Shown: piece after piece, positions 1 to 8,665 of the stretch | How the letters are laid out: each line of letters opens with the position of its first letter | Numbering within the stretch: position 1 is the first letter of the stretch | From: Streptomyces fradiae | Lineage (GTDB): Bacteria > Actinomycetota > Actinomycetes > Streptomycetales > Streptomycetaceae | Direction: 5' to 3' | Length of the DNA stretch: 64,000 nucleotides | NCBI RefSeq assembly: GCF_041270065.1 | Contig: NZ_CP065958.1 | Span: forward strand, 4,092,001-4,156,000 | Position numbers and translations under genes: made by a program | Notes under the pieces: model-generated | What the model was told of the DNA's origin: nothing | Databases searched by the model: none | Seen by the model: only the letters and a program-made list of their open reading frames with translations

Positions 1-2
1 TC

Positions 3-386
<384 letters not shown>

Positions 387-437
387 TCCATACGGACATC
401 GCGACATCGATCGGCATCAACCAGCCCGGTTCACGGG

Positions 438-3400
438 CTAGTTGGTGCCGATCTTCGCGAGCAGGTCCACGATCCTGGCCTGCACCTCGTCGCTCGTCGA
501 ACGCTCGGCGAGGAACAGCACCGTCTCGCCCGAAGACAGCGACGGCAGCTCCGCCTCGTCGAGGTCGGTCGAGGTGTAGACGACCAGCGGGGTGCGGTTC
601 AACTGCCCGTTCGCCCGCAGCCAGTCGATGATCCCGGCCCGCCGGCGGCGCACCTGCATCAGGTCCATCACCACCAGGTTCGGGCGGATCTGCTGGGCCA
701 GCGCGACCGCCTCGGTGTCGGTCGCCGCCCGCGCCACCTGCATCCCGCGCCGCTCAAGGGTCGCCGCGAGCGCCTGCGCGATGTCCTCGTGCTCCTCGAT
801 GACCAGGACGCGCGACGGATGCTGCTCGCTGTCCCGGGGCGCCAGGGCCTTGAGCAGGACCGCCGGATCGGCGCCGTACGCCGCCTCCCGGGTCGCCTGC
901 CCGAGCCCGGCCGCGAGCAGCACGGGCACCTCGGCCGCCACGGCGGCCTGCCGCAGCGACTGCAGCGCGGTCCGGGTGATCGGCCCGGTCAGCGGGTCGA
1001 CGAAGAGCGCGGCCGGGAAGGCGGCGATCTGCGCGTCGACCTCCTCGCGGGAGTGCACGATCACCGGCCGGTAGCCGCGGTCGCTCAGCGCCTGCTGCGT
1101 GGACACGTCCGGCGCGGGCCAGACGAGCAGCCGGCGCGGGTTGTCCAGCGGCTCCGGGGGCAGTTCGTCGTCGACCGGCTGCGGCAGCGGCTGGTTCGAC
1201 ACCTCCACCGCGCCCCCCGGCCCGTCCAACGGCTCCGGCCCCTCCGCCGAGCCCTCGGCGGGCGCCTCTATGGCGTACGCGCGCCCCTCGGACGCCTGCG
1301 CGGGAGCAGGCACCGGTACGGGCACGGGCACGGGCACGGGGGAGGGCATGGGTACGGGAGAGGGCACGGGCGGCTCCACCGGCGGGTGGGCCGTCGCCGC
1401 CTCGGGCGCGGGCTGCCGGCCCTCCGCCGCCGGGTTTCCGAGCTTGCGCCGCCGGCCCGAGGGCGTGGCGGGCGTGGCACCGGCCGGTACGGGCGGGGTG
1501 GCCGGCGCGGGCAGCGGCGCGGCGGGCGTCGGCACGGCGGAGGTCGGTTTGGCGGGTGTCGGCACGGCGGACGCCGGCTTCGCGGTGGCCGACTGGACGA
1601 AGGGCACGCCCTGACCGAGCGTCCGCACGCTGAACGCCCGCCCCTGCGTCCCGCCGTCACGCGTCGTCGGCCCTGCGGGTGCCGCGGGTGCCGTGGGTGC
1701 CGTGGGCACCTCGGGCGGCAGCGGTACGGAGCCGGTGCCGGTCGCGGAGGGCGCGGGAGGCGCGATGGGCAGCGGGTGCGGCTGCGGCGGGGTGTGGTCG
1801 TCCTCCGGGAGCGTCCGTACGGCCTCGTGCGTGCTGTCCTGCGCCTGCGCATCGCCCGCGTGCGGTTCGGCGCGGTCGGCGTCGGCGGGCGGCAGCGCGA
1901 ACGGCGTGCGCGGTCCCGCCTCGGCCGCCGCCGCGCGCTCCTGCGCCGCCGCGAGCGCCCGGCGGCGCCGGCCGGTCGGCTGTGGGGCGGCCTGCTCGCC
2001 CCTGGGCGCCTCCTGCGGCGCGGACGCGACGGCGGGCAGCGCGAGCGCGGGCCGGGGCCGGAGCCTGGGCGGCGGGGGCGTCCACCGGGACGCCCTGGGG
2101 CGGCACGGCGGCGCCGAGCGCCGGACGTCCCTGCGCGCTCTCGGCGGCGGTCATGACGGCGCCTTCGGCGGGCCGGCCGCGCCGCCGGCCGGTGCCGGAG
2201 GCGGCAGCCACCGCTGCCGGGGCGGGGGTGCTCTGCGCGGGGATCAGCTCGGCCGGGGTGCCGGTGGCGGGGGTGTCCCCGGCGCGGCCGCGCCGACGCC
2301 CGGTCGGCTGCGGCACCGGCGCGCCCTCGGGCGCCACCGGGCTCTCCAGGAACGCGTCCGTGGACGCCCGGCGCGCCCGCCGCCGACCGCCGCCACCCTG
2401 GGTGTCGGTGGGGGTGCCGGTGGGGGTGTCGGTGGGCGCCAGCTGTGCGGGAAGCGCCGGAAGTTCACCGGCGACGGGCTGTTCGGCGACGTGCGGGGCC
2501 GTTACGGATACGGGCTGCTCGGCCACCGGCTCGAGCACCGCCTCGGCCTCGGTCTCCTCCGGGCGAGGCTCCTCGGCGCGCTCGGACAGGACCGGCGCCT
2601 CGGGCACGGTGCCGCGCCCGGCGCCGAGCGGCAGCTCGACGACGTACGCGCCGCCCGTCGTCCCCGGCACCTCGTGGGTCTGCAGCACACCGCCGTGCGC
2701 GGCGACGATCCCGCGCACGATCGGCTGGTGGACCGGGTCGCCGCCCGCGTACGGGCCGCGGACCTCGATCCGTACGACGTCACCGCGCGGCGCGGCGGCG
2801 ACCACGATCGTCGAGTCGGCGTAGCCGCCGCCCTGCGGCGGCGCGGCCTTGCTCTTGCCGGTGGCGTCGACCCCGGCGACGTCGGCGACCAGGTGCGCGA
2901 GCGCGGTGGTGAGGCGGGTGGCGTCGACCTCGGCCTCGATCGGCGGCGCGTGGACGGCGAACTGCGCCCGCCCGGGGCCGATCAGCTCGACGGCCCCGTC
3001 GATGCCGCCGGTGACGATCCCGGAGAGCAGCACGACGTCCTTGTCGAGGTGCTCGGCGCCGGCGTCGAGCCGCTGGTAGCCGAGGACGTTGTCGACGAGG
3101 GTGGTCATCCGGCCGTAGCCGGCGGAGAGGTGGTGGAGCAGCTGGTTGGCCTCGGGCCACAGCTGTCCGGCGTCGTCGGCGGCGAGGCTGCCGAGCTCGG
3201 CGCGCAGCTCCTCCAGGGGGCCGCGCAGCGACTCGCCGAGGACGGCCGTCAGCTGTTCGTGCCGGGCGGTCAGCGCGGTGACCCGCCGCTTCTGCTCGGC
3301 GAGCTCCTCCTCGTACCGCTGCCGCTGCTCGGCGGCCTCCGCCTCGTACCGCTCCTTCTGCTGTTCGAGCTCGGTGGTGAGCCGCTCGGTGAGGTCGGCG

Positions 3401-4233
3401 AGCTCGGCGGCGTGCGCCTCGACGAGCTGCTCGTGCGGCCGGCGGTCGGAGAAGGTCATGACGGCGCCGACGAGCTGGTCCCCGTCCCGTACCGGCGCGG
3501 TGGTCAGGTCGACCGGGACCCGGTCGCCGTTCTTCGCCCACAGCACCTGTCCGCGGACCCGGTGCTTGCGGCCCGACTTGAGGGTGTCGGCGAGCGGGGA
3601 CTCCTCGTACGGGAAGGGCTGGCCGTCGGCGCGCTTGGGGAGGATGAGCGGGTGCAGCTCGGCGCCGCCGAGCTCGCCGGCCCGGTAGCCGAGGATCTGC
3701 GCGAAGGCGGGGTTCACGAGGACGACCCGGCCGTCGGTGTCGGTGCCGACGACGCCCTCGGACGCGGCGCGCAGGATCATCTCGGTCTGGCGCTGGGAGC
3801 GGGCGAGTTCGGCCTCGGTGTCGAGGGTGCCGGTGAGGTCGCGGACGACGAGCATGAGGAGCTCGTCGCCGGTGTAGCCGCTGTACGAGTCGTAGGCCTC
3901 GCGCCCGTCCTCCAGGCTGGCGCTGGTCACCTCGACGGGGAACTCGCCGCCGTCGGTGCGCCGGGCCATCATCCGGGTCGGCCGGGTGCGGCCCCGGTCG
4001 TCGGCCCCCTCGGGGCGGCGCATGGAGCCGGGGATGAGGCGCGAGTCGAAGTCCGGCAGCAGGTCGAGCAGCCCGCGCCCGACGAGGGCGGTGCCGGGCG
4101 TCTCGAACATGCCGAGGGCGATGGTGTTGGCGTTGACGACCGTGCCGTTGCAGTTGACCAGCACGAGGCCGTCGGGGAGGGCGTCGAGTATGGCTGCGAG
4201 GCGAGCAGCGCCTCGGGACGGCCTGCTGCTCAC
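438..4233 (-). pseudogene. PAS / degenerate histidine kinase / receiver-like signalling protein, interrupted by a frameshift
   Basis: One long gene appears split by a 1-nt frameshift near 2050-2075, in a run of G/C. The upstream frame (4233 to about 2060) encodes a PAS domain (AAILDALPDGLVLVN), a second PAS (GVVGTDTDGRVVLVNPAF), a Glu/Arg-rich coiled coil, and DHp- and ATPase-like regions. The downstream frame (about 2060 to 438) continues the same Ala/Pro linker and ends in two receiver-like domains. Joining the frames preserves a repeated basic GRRR linker motif (GGRRRAR, TGRRRGR, TGRRRGR, TGRRRRA, SGRRRKL), which supports a single protein of about 1260 aa. The kinase looks catalytically dead: the usual SHELRTPL box reads GESLRGPLEEL, and the ATPase N-box lacks its Asn (LVADVAG). 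The last receiver keeps a phospho-acceptor-like Asp in LVVMDLM but has EE in place of the acidic pair. The start is the GTG at 4233 with GGAGG 9 nt upstream. The frameshift may be real or an assembly error. Confidence 0.7.
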
Positions 4234-4398
4234 GAGACGCTTCCTCCCTGAACCCACTGCCACCGCACGTGCCCGTCCATCTTGCCGTTCGGGCCGCGGC
4301 CTGTCACGGAGGGAGTCTAAGGGAGGGAGCGCCTCCGCCTCTGGAGACGGGGTGGAGGTTCGGTGACCCGGTCATGCCGCGATCACTCCTTGACGTGC

Positions 4399-4836
4399 TC
4401 ACCCCTTGACGTGGGGGAGGACGGGCCGCAGGTTCTCCCAGCGGTCGATCTCGCAGCCGTTGGCGCGGGAGAACCGGGCGTCGACGCTGCGGCCCTGCCA
4501 CGTCCCGGTGATGTGCGCGGTGGCCGGGCCGCCGTACTGCTGGGTGCAGATCCCGTCGGCGGGCACGGCCGCGAAGGGGTCGGCGCCGGCCTGCGCGAGC
4601 TGGTCGAGCCGCTTGCAGGCGTTCGCGGCGGCGGGGTGCGTCCCGCCGGGCGTGCCGTCGCACTCCAGCCGGAAGGTCCCGTCGGCCTCGGCGTGCCCGC
4701 TCTTCTCGATGCTCACGGTGAGCGAGTCGGCCCCGGACAGCAGCGGCAGCGGCGGCAGCGGCCCGAGCCCGCCGAGGCCGGTCATGCCGGTGAGGGCGCT
4801 GGATGCGACGGTCGCGAGGAGGAGGGGGCGCAGCAT
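4399..4836 (-). CDS. Secreted subtilisin inhibitor (SSI family) protease inhibitor
   Basis: A 145-aa preprotein with an N-terminal signal sequence (MLRPLLLATVASSALTG) followed by the SSI fold. The four conserved cysteines are at 59, 74, 97 and 128, matching the two disulfides of the family. SSI proteins are abundant extracellular dimeric inhibitors of serine proteases in Streptomyces. By alignment of Cys-Pro-Met(P1)-Val of the classic inhibitor with Cys97-Thr-Gln99-Gln100 here, the P1 residue would be Gln99, unlike the usual Met, Lys or Arg. The C-terminus ends ENLRPVLPHVKG rather than in the classical Phe-Ala-Phe. The ATG at 4836 follows a GGGAG about 6 nt upstream; longer in-frame starts lack a signal peptide. 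Confidence 0.88.
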   Translation of the reverse strand: MLRPLLLATVASSALTGMTGLGGLGPLPPLPLLSGADSLTVSIEKSGHAEADGTFRLECDGTPGGTHPAAANACKRLDQLAQAGADPFAAVPADGICTQQYGGPATAHITGTWQGRSVDARFSRANGCEIDRWENLRPVLPHVKG

Positions 4837-5040
4837 GACGGACTCCCGTGAGGCGGTGCGGGCGATGGCGTTTCCCTGACTAACGCTCCGGGCCCCGGCG
4901 CGTTGCGCAACGCGGACTGCGCCGGGCGGGGGCTTTGCCCTGGCCCCCCGGGTCCTAGTACGGTGATAAGCGATTGGTGGCACGCACCTCGTCTGTGTCA
5001 TCATCTCCACGCAGCACCCGCGCCCGCGCGGGAGTGTGAA

Positions 5041-5131
5041 GGAGGCGTCGCCTAGTCCGGTCTATGGCGCCGCACTGCTAATGCGGTTTGGGCCTTAAAG
5101 CCCATCGAGGGTTCAAATCCCTCCGCCTCCG
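5041..5131 (+). tRNA. tRNA-Ser (GCU)
   Basis: A 91-nt class II tRNA. The acceptor stem GGAGGCG (5041-5047) pairs with CGCCTCC (5124-5130), and the discriminator is G5131. The anticodon stem CCGCA/TGCGG encloses loop CTGCTAA, giving anticodon GCT at 5077-5079. A long variable arm and the T-loop GTTCAAATC are present. CCA is not encoded. A strong hairpin follows. Confidence 0.97.
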
Positions 5132-5138
5132 CCCCACC

Positions 5139-5167
5139 GAAGCCCCGGTCCCCAGGACCGGGGCTTC
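5139..5167 (+). terminator. Hairpin terminator after tRNA-Ser
   Basis: A perfect 13-bp inverted repeat, GAAGCCCCGGTCC, with a CCA loop, starting 8 nt after the tRNA. There is no U-tract, which is common for Streptomyces terminators. Confidence 0.75.
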
Positions 5168-5420
5168 GCCCGTTCCCGGGCACCCCAGCCCCTCGCCGCG
5201 TCCGCATGTGACCCCGGTCTCTTCTGGCGCGATCCGGGGCCCCGGAGCGCGCCGGGACACCCGGCCCGGCCCCGCCCGGCAACCGTGATCGTTTGGCGTT
5301 TCCGCAGGTCACAAGGGGTGGACCCAATGGATTTCACATGACGGCGGCAGTCATGTAATGTTCTTCCTGTCGCCGCGAGCGGGCCGAAAGGCCGGGGAGC
5401 GAAGACGAAAAACAAAACAA

Positions 5421-5493
5421 GCACTCGTAGCTTAACGGATAGAGCATCTGACTACGGATCAGAAGGTTGCAGGTTCGAATCCTGCCGAGTGCA
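5421..5493 (+). tRNA. tRNA-Arg (ACG), integration target of the adjacent island
   Basis: A 73-nt tRNA. The acceptor stem GCACTCG (5421-5427) pairs with CGAGTGC (5486-5492), and the discriminator is A5493. The anticodon loop CTACGGA gives anticodon ACG (5454-5456). This is the tRNA whose wobble A34 is normally converted to inosine by TadA; a tadA gene lies at 45464-46045. Its 3' part and terminator are repeated at 13859-13955, so the gene is the attachment site of an integrated element that restored its 3' end. Confidence 0.97.
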
Positions 5494-5552
5494 CAGAGTC
5501 GAGGGGCCCGGACGAGAGTCCGGGCCTCTCGCGTTGCGTGGGCGTGCGGGGG
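5456..5552 (+). repeat. attL-like repeat (tRNA-Arg 3' end plus terminator)
   Basis: Left copy of the 97-bp direct repeat. The first 48 bp (5456-5503), from the anticodon loop to 10 nt beyond the tRNA, are identical to 13859-13906. The three mismatches all lie downstream of the tRNA. Confidence 0.85.
5505..5526 (+). terminator. Hairpin terminator of tRNA-Arg
   Basis: GGCCCGGAC, a GAGA loop, then GTCCGGGCC: a 9-bp perfect stem starting 12 nt after the tRNA. It is duplicated with the att repeat at the other island end. Confidence 0.7.
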
Positions 5553-5575
5553 CCGCGTACTGCGACCGTCCGGAG

Positions 5576-6442
5576 CTACGCGGACGTGGTGTGGGTGAAG
5601 CCGAGGGAGATCAGTCCCTCGGATTGGCACAGCCTGTCGGAGGGGCCGTCGACTTCGGTCTGGAGGAGCTGGTAGGCGGCGCCGTGGGACTGGCCCCAGT
5701 GCATCGCGGCCCGCCACAGGACGCGGCCGAGGCCCCGGCCCCGGGCCTCGGGCAGGACGGCGAAGTACTGGGGCATGAGCTGGCGTCGGCTGATGGCGTC
5801 GGGGCGTACGTCCATGGGGCCGATCGCACCCACGATGCGGTTCTCAACGGCAGCGGCGAGGACCGGGCCGCACCGGCCGGCCTGCATCTGTGTGTGGAGG
5901 AAGGCCAGGCCGTCGGCGGCCATGGCAGCGGCGAACGGGGCGAAGGTCTCTCGCACGGAGGTCGGCCAGTCGGTGACGGGACGGACCGGACCACTGAGGT
6001 TCGGGCAAGGCCCGGCAGTGAAATCCTTCAGCTGGATACGGGTTCCGCGTGGATGTGCGGTCTCGGGGCCGAGGGGGCGTACGACCCGGGCGCCCGCCAC
6101 GTCGTGCACGGCCGCGAGCTTCGCGGCCAGTTCGGCCGCCTCGTCCACGACATCGCCGCCGTGCCCGAAAGCGAAGATCTTGACGGTGCCGCGACCGCGC
6201 CGAGTCAGGGTGGGGACGAGGGTGCGCTCGGGCTCGTGCACCACTTCCTCGCGGAGGACTCTCTCGTCCTTCTCGCCGCCCCAGCGCCGATCCTTGTCGT
6301 AGGGCAGGAAGTCCCCTGTGGTGGCCGCCCGGAGGGTGTCCTCGAAGAGGTCGGCGGTCAGCGCGTCGGGGTGGACGGGGCCGAGGGTCGGCACGATCGG
6401 TGCGGTCAGCACGGGCCGTAGCCAGTCCCAGCGGAAGAACAT
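5576..6442 (-). CDS. GNAT-family N-acetyltransferase
   Basis: 288 aa. The C-terminal half carries the GNAT acetyl-CoA-binding signature, seen as QYFAVLPEARGRGLGRVLWRAAMHWG (the R-G-R-G-L-G pyrophosphate loop), with a following strand QLLQTEV. The N-terminal half (about 1-140) is not recognised and could bind the acceptor. Substrate unknown. The ATG at 6442 has no Shine-Dalgarno but has a TAGAGT -10 box ending 6 nt upstream, so the mRNA is probably leaderless. A terminator separates it from the upstream radical SAM operon, so it is likely an independent unit. It is the first gene inside the tRNA-Arg island. Confidence 0.8.
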   Translation of the reverse strand: MFFRWDWLRPVLTAPIVPTLGPVHPDALTADLFEDTLRAATTGDFLPYDKDRRWGGEKDERVLREEVVHEPERTLVPTLTRRGRGTVKIFAFGHGGDVVDEAAELAAKLAAVHDVAGARVVRPLGPETAHPRGTRIQLKDFTAGPCPNLSGPVRPVTDWPTSVRETFAPFAAAMAADGLAFLHTQMQAGRCGPVLAAAVENRIVGAIGPMDVRPDAISRRQLMPQYFAVLPEARGRGLGRVLWRAAMHWGQSHGAAYQLLQTEVDGPSDRLCQSEGLISLGFTHTTSA

Positions 6443-6448
6443 GGCGGC

Positions 6449-6454
6449 ACTCTA
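6449..6454 (-). promoter_or_regulatory. -10 box of a leaderless promoter for the GNAT gene
   Basis: TAGAGT on the minus strand, exactly 6 nt before the ATG at 6442. This matches the TANNNT box and spacing of actinobacterial leaderless transcripts. No ribosome-binding site is present. Confidence 0.5.
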
Positions 6455-6473
6455 ACGGCGAGCCCGGCAGGGC

Positions 6474-6505
6474 TCAGGCCCCGACGCGAGCGTGCCGGGG
6501 CCTGA
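6474..6505 (-). terminator. Terminator of the radical SAM/peptide operon
   Basis: Perfect 10-bp inverted repeat TCAGGCCCCG / CGGGGCCTGA with a 12-nt loop, 28 nt after the stop of the small peptide gene. Confidence 0.65.
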
Positions 6506-6533
6506 ACGGAGTTGGAGGGTCGGGTCGGGTCGG

Positions 6534-6698
6534 TCAGTGGGGGTTGTCGTCGCCGGCGTCGCAAGAGCACTCGGCGCTCTCCACGATCACGTCGAGGTCG
6601 TGGACGGCGGTCACCGTGGAGGCGGCGACGGGCGGGGCCGCGCGACGCGCCGAGGTCGGCGGGCCGGGCAGAAGATCGACCAGTACGGGCGGGGTCAT
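6534..6698 (-). CDS. 54-aa peptide coupled to the radical SAM gene; candidate modified-peptide precursor
   Basis: A 54-aa protein whose ATG overlaps the radical SAM stop codon (ATGA), so the two are translationally coupled. It has a Pro/Ala-rich N-terminal region, then VHDLDVIVESAECSCDAG and a short acidic tail ending DNPH. The only two cysteines, C44 and C46, form a Cys-Ser-Cys motif close to the C-terminus. The layout (leader-like region, a conserved-looking DLDVIVES block, then a Cys/Ser/Asp/Gly-rich tail) is what precursors of radical-SAM-modified RiPPs look like. The DLDV block also recalls FxLD-type lanthipeptide leaders, though I cannot confirm homology. Nothing is known about the actual modification. 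A terminator follows 28 nt later. Confidence 0.65.
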   Translation of the reverse strand: MTPPVLVDLLPGPPTSARRAAPPVAASTVTAVHDLDVIVESAECSCDAGDDNPH

Positions 6699-7819
6699 GA
6701 TCCGTTCTCCTTGTCTCCGTGTTGGCAGTAGCTGTGCAGCGGCGCTTTCGCCTCCTGGTAGTGCTTGGCCAGGGGGCGGCAGACCCGGCAGGTGCCGGAC
6801 AGGGCGCAGCCTCCGCACCCTCCGGTGCGAAGCATGAGGCGGTCGGCGATGGCGCCGAGCCGGGTGAGGCCGTCGATGCCCTCGGCCATCAGGTCGATCT
6901 GGTCGTCGCGGCCGACCTTGCAGATCGAGACCTTGGCGTGCGGGTCGGCGTGGAAGAAGGTGTGTCCGGCGTTGCAGCCGGCGAACGGCTTGCGCTGCCG
7001 CAGGTGGGCGGCGGATTGGGCGAGCAGCGGTTCACCGCCACCGGAGATCGTGGGCGTCATGTTCGTGTACGAGTGGTGCTCGAAGTTCCACTCCTCGGCG
7101 AGGGCGGCCATGGCGTCGGCCTCGGCGGCGTTGTCCTGGGTCACCACGACGTTGATCCGCAGCGGCAGACCCGCTTCACGCGCCGCGTCCACACCGCGCC
7201 GGAAACCCTTCCACGCCCCGCGGCGCTGGGTGAGCGTGTCGAAGGCGTCCTCACTGGCCCCGTACATGCTGACGACCAGCCGGTAGGGCGGGTGGTCCCG
7301 GAAGAGTTCGAGGAGATCCGGGTGCCATAGCCGGGAGCCGTTGGTGGAGATGGTGAGCATCATTCCGGCCTGCCAGGCGTACCGGTAGGCGTCGTGGAAG
7401 TCCGCGTCCAGGGTGGGCTCGCCACCGGTGATCTGGAGCCAGAGGACGCCGGCCTCGCGCATGATGTCGAGCAGCCGCACCTTGTCCTCCCAGCCGAGGC
7501 CGGAGAAGGGGCGCTCCGGGAGGTAGCAGTGCTTGCAGCCGAAGTTGCAGCCGAGATTGATCTCCCAGGAGGCACGGCAGTAGCCGTACGGGGAGGGTTC
7601 ACGCACCAGCACCGTCCCCTGCGCCAGTCGGCCGCTCAGGTCGATGCCCCAGGTGTCGGCGGCGGTCTGCGCGGCCCACGTGGGAAGCGCGCTTCCGGCG
7701 GTGGTGGCCTGCCGCAGGGCCTCGTAGTGGGTGGCGGGGATGCGAGCGCCGGCTCTCGCCCCGGGCTTGAGGAGCAGGTGGCCGTCGAGGAACGGGGACG
7801 CGATCAGAGCGTGGACCAT
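6695..7819 (-). CDS. Radical SAM enzyme with SPASM-like C-terminal cysteine domain
   Basis: 374 aa. The radical SAM 4Fe-4S motif CxxxCxxC is C91-C95-C98 in NLGCNFGCKHCYLPE, followed by the SAM-binding GGEP at 132-135 and strand LTISTNG. The C-terminal region has seven more cysteines, C282, C300, C335, C338, C344, C347 and C365; the core CGGCALSGTCRVC resembles a SPASM/twitch domain holding one or two auxiliary clusters. Such enzymes usually modify peptides (thioether crosslinks, epimerisation, C-C links) or mature enzymes. The first 80 residues, before the barrel, are of unknown role. The ATG at 7819 overlaps the upstream gene and has GGAGG 8 nt before it. Gene order and the ATGA overlap point to the 54-aa downstream peptide as its substrate; this is inference. 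Confidence 0.9.
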   Translation of the reverse strand: MVHALIASPFLDGHLLLKPGARAGARIPATHYEALRQATTAGSALPTWAAQTAADTWGIDLSGRLAQGTVLVREPSPYGYCRASWEINLGCNFGCKHCYLPERPFSGLGWEDKVRLLDIMREAGVLWLQITGGEPTLDADFHDAYRYAWQAGMMLTISTNGSRLWHPDLLELFRDHPPYRLVVSMYGASEDAFDTLTQRRGAWKGFRRGVDAAREAGLPLRINVVVTQDNAAEADAMAALAEEWNFEHHSYTNMTPTISGGGEPLLAQSAAHLRQRKPFAGCNAGHTFFHADPHAKVSICKVGRDDQIDLMAEGIDGLTRLGAIADRLMLRTGGCGGCALSGTCRVCRPLAKHYQEAKAPLHSYCQHGDKENGS

Positions 7820-8031
7820 CGGTGGCCCTCCTTCCGGGGCATGGGGCGTGGCGCCGAGGGCGAGGAGTGACGGTCGGCACGGCAGTGGATCTCGCCGAGT
7901 CCGTTGCAGGTGCCGCAGGTCTTGCCCGACGAGTTGGCGCCGCTGCCCCCGCAGTCCCCACACCTCTCGTTGACGGGAGGGAGAGAGCGAGGGGGCAGGG
8001 CACTGCGTGGGCTCGTGATCAGCTGGTGCAC
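7804..8031 (-). CDS. Small protein with two DnaJ-type CxxCxGxG zinc-finger motifs
   Basis: 75 aa. Residues 24-31 (CGDCGGSG) and 39-46 (CGTCNGLG) are two CxxCxGxG motifs as in the zinc-binding region of DnaJ; the rest is basic and Pro/Ser-rich. Such a mini zinc finger could bind an unfolded peptide or partner protein, but its role here is unknown. The GTG start at 8031 is chosen for GGAGGAGG 5 nt upstream. It overlaps the previous gene by 13 bp, and its 3' end overlaps the radical SAM start by 16 bp, so it belongs to the same operon. Confidence 0.7.
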   Translation of the reverse strand: MHQLITSPRSALPPRSLPPVNERCGDCGGSGANSSGKTCGTCNGLGEIHCRADRHSSPSAPRPMPRKEGHRWSTL

Positions 8032-8348
8032 GAGACCTCCTCCGGGGCGTCTTCCCAGGTGTGGTGCGTGGAGTGGCCTGCGAAAAGACAGCAGCCGTCG
8101 CGGTCGGGGCCTGGGGCGACCACTGAGCAGTCCGACAGCACGGCCAACTCCGCCTCGGCACTGCCACGCCAGCGGAGCCACAGCGCAGTCCCGTACTCGC
8201 CGACGTCGGTGAGGAGGCCGTAGTGGTCATCGCCGACGTGTACGGGCAGTTGGCACTGCACAGCCCGGTCCACGCACTCCGTGGCCGACCTCTGCCGCGC
8301 TTCCCGTGCCAGGTCCAGCGGCACCCGGCGCCAGTGAGTGCACCGCAT
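8019..8348 (-). CDS. Conserved-looking hypothetical protein of the radical SAM operon
   Basis: 109 aa, not recognised. It is Cys-rich for its size (seven Cys) with a central stretch HYGLLTDVGEYGTALWLRWRG that reads like beta strands. The ATG at 8348 overlaps the stop of the preceding gene (TGATG), indicating translational coupling. It ends inside the start region of the zinc-finger gene. Confidence 0.6.
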   Translation of the reverse strand: MRCTHWRRVPLDLAREARQRSATECVDRAVQCQLPVHVGDDHYGLLTDVGEYGTALWLRWRGSAEAELAVLSDCSVVAPGPDRDGCCLFAGHSTHHTWEDAPEEVSCTS

Positions 8349-8515
8349 CACGACACCAGCCGGAGGGAGTTCACGGCCTTGGCCTCCGCGCACCGGCGAC
8401 AGGCACACGGCGGGAAGCGGCCGGGGTTGTCCGGGAGTATCGGGTCGTCGCTCACGCGTACCTCCGTGAGTGGCCCCCACGTCCGGCCGGAGTCGCGGGA
8501 GACCCGCAGTGTCAT
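8348..8515 (-). CDS. Small hypothetical protein, first gene of the radical SAM operon
   Basis: 55 aa beginning MTLRVSRDSGRTWGPLTEVRV, with a CACRRC cysteine pair near the middle. Function unknown; similar short Cys-pair proteins are often found beside HTH regulators in Streptomyces. The start at 8515 is preferred over upstream ATGs because AGGAAAG lies 7 nt before it. It faces the HTH-TPR regulator gene across a 150-bp region containing a palindrome. Confidence 0.6.
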   Translation of the reverse strand: MTLRVSRDSGRTWGPLTEVRVSDDPILPDNPGRFPPCACRRCAEAKAVNSLRLVS

Positions 8516-8590
8516 CCGAACTCTTTCCTGTCCGTTCGCCATGGCCAGGAGCATCGCGATCGGCGGGCTTGACCGGAAAGGCCAGGCGGA

Positions 8591-8627
8591 TTACCCAACT
8601 TGGGTAACCTCACCCTCGGTTGATAAT
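8591..8627 (+). promoter_or_regulatory. Palindromic operator and promoter between the radical SAM operon and its putative regulator
   Basis: 8591-8607 reads TTACCCAACTTGGGTAA, a perfect 17-bp palindrome around a central C. For the plus-strand gene, TTGGGT at 8600-8605 and GATAAT at 8622-8627 (16-bp spacer) could be the -35 and -10, so the palindrome would overlap the -35. The neighbouring HTH-TPR protein is the obvious candidate to bind it. Confidence 0.55.
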
Positions 8628-8665
8628 GAGCAGCGATCCGTAGTCCTCATGTCGGAGCGTGTCCC

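Noticed and set aside
1693..4251. An 852-codon plus-strand open frame opposite the PAS/pseudokinase gene
   Set aside because: It is a shadow of the real minus-strand gene: low-complexity Gly/Ala/Arg sequence with no domain.
5334..5717. Minus-strand 127-codon frame over tRNA-Arg
   Set aside because: It overlaps the tRNA and its terminator and has no recognisable domain.
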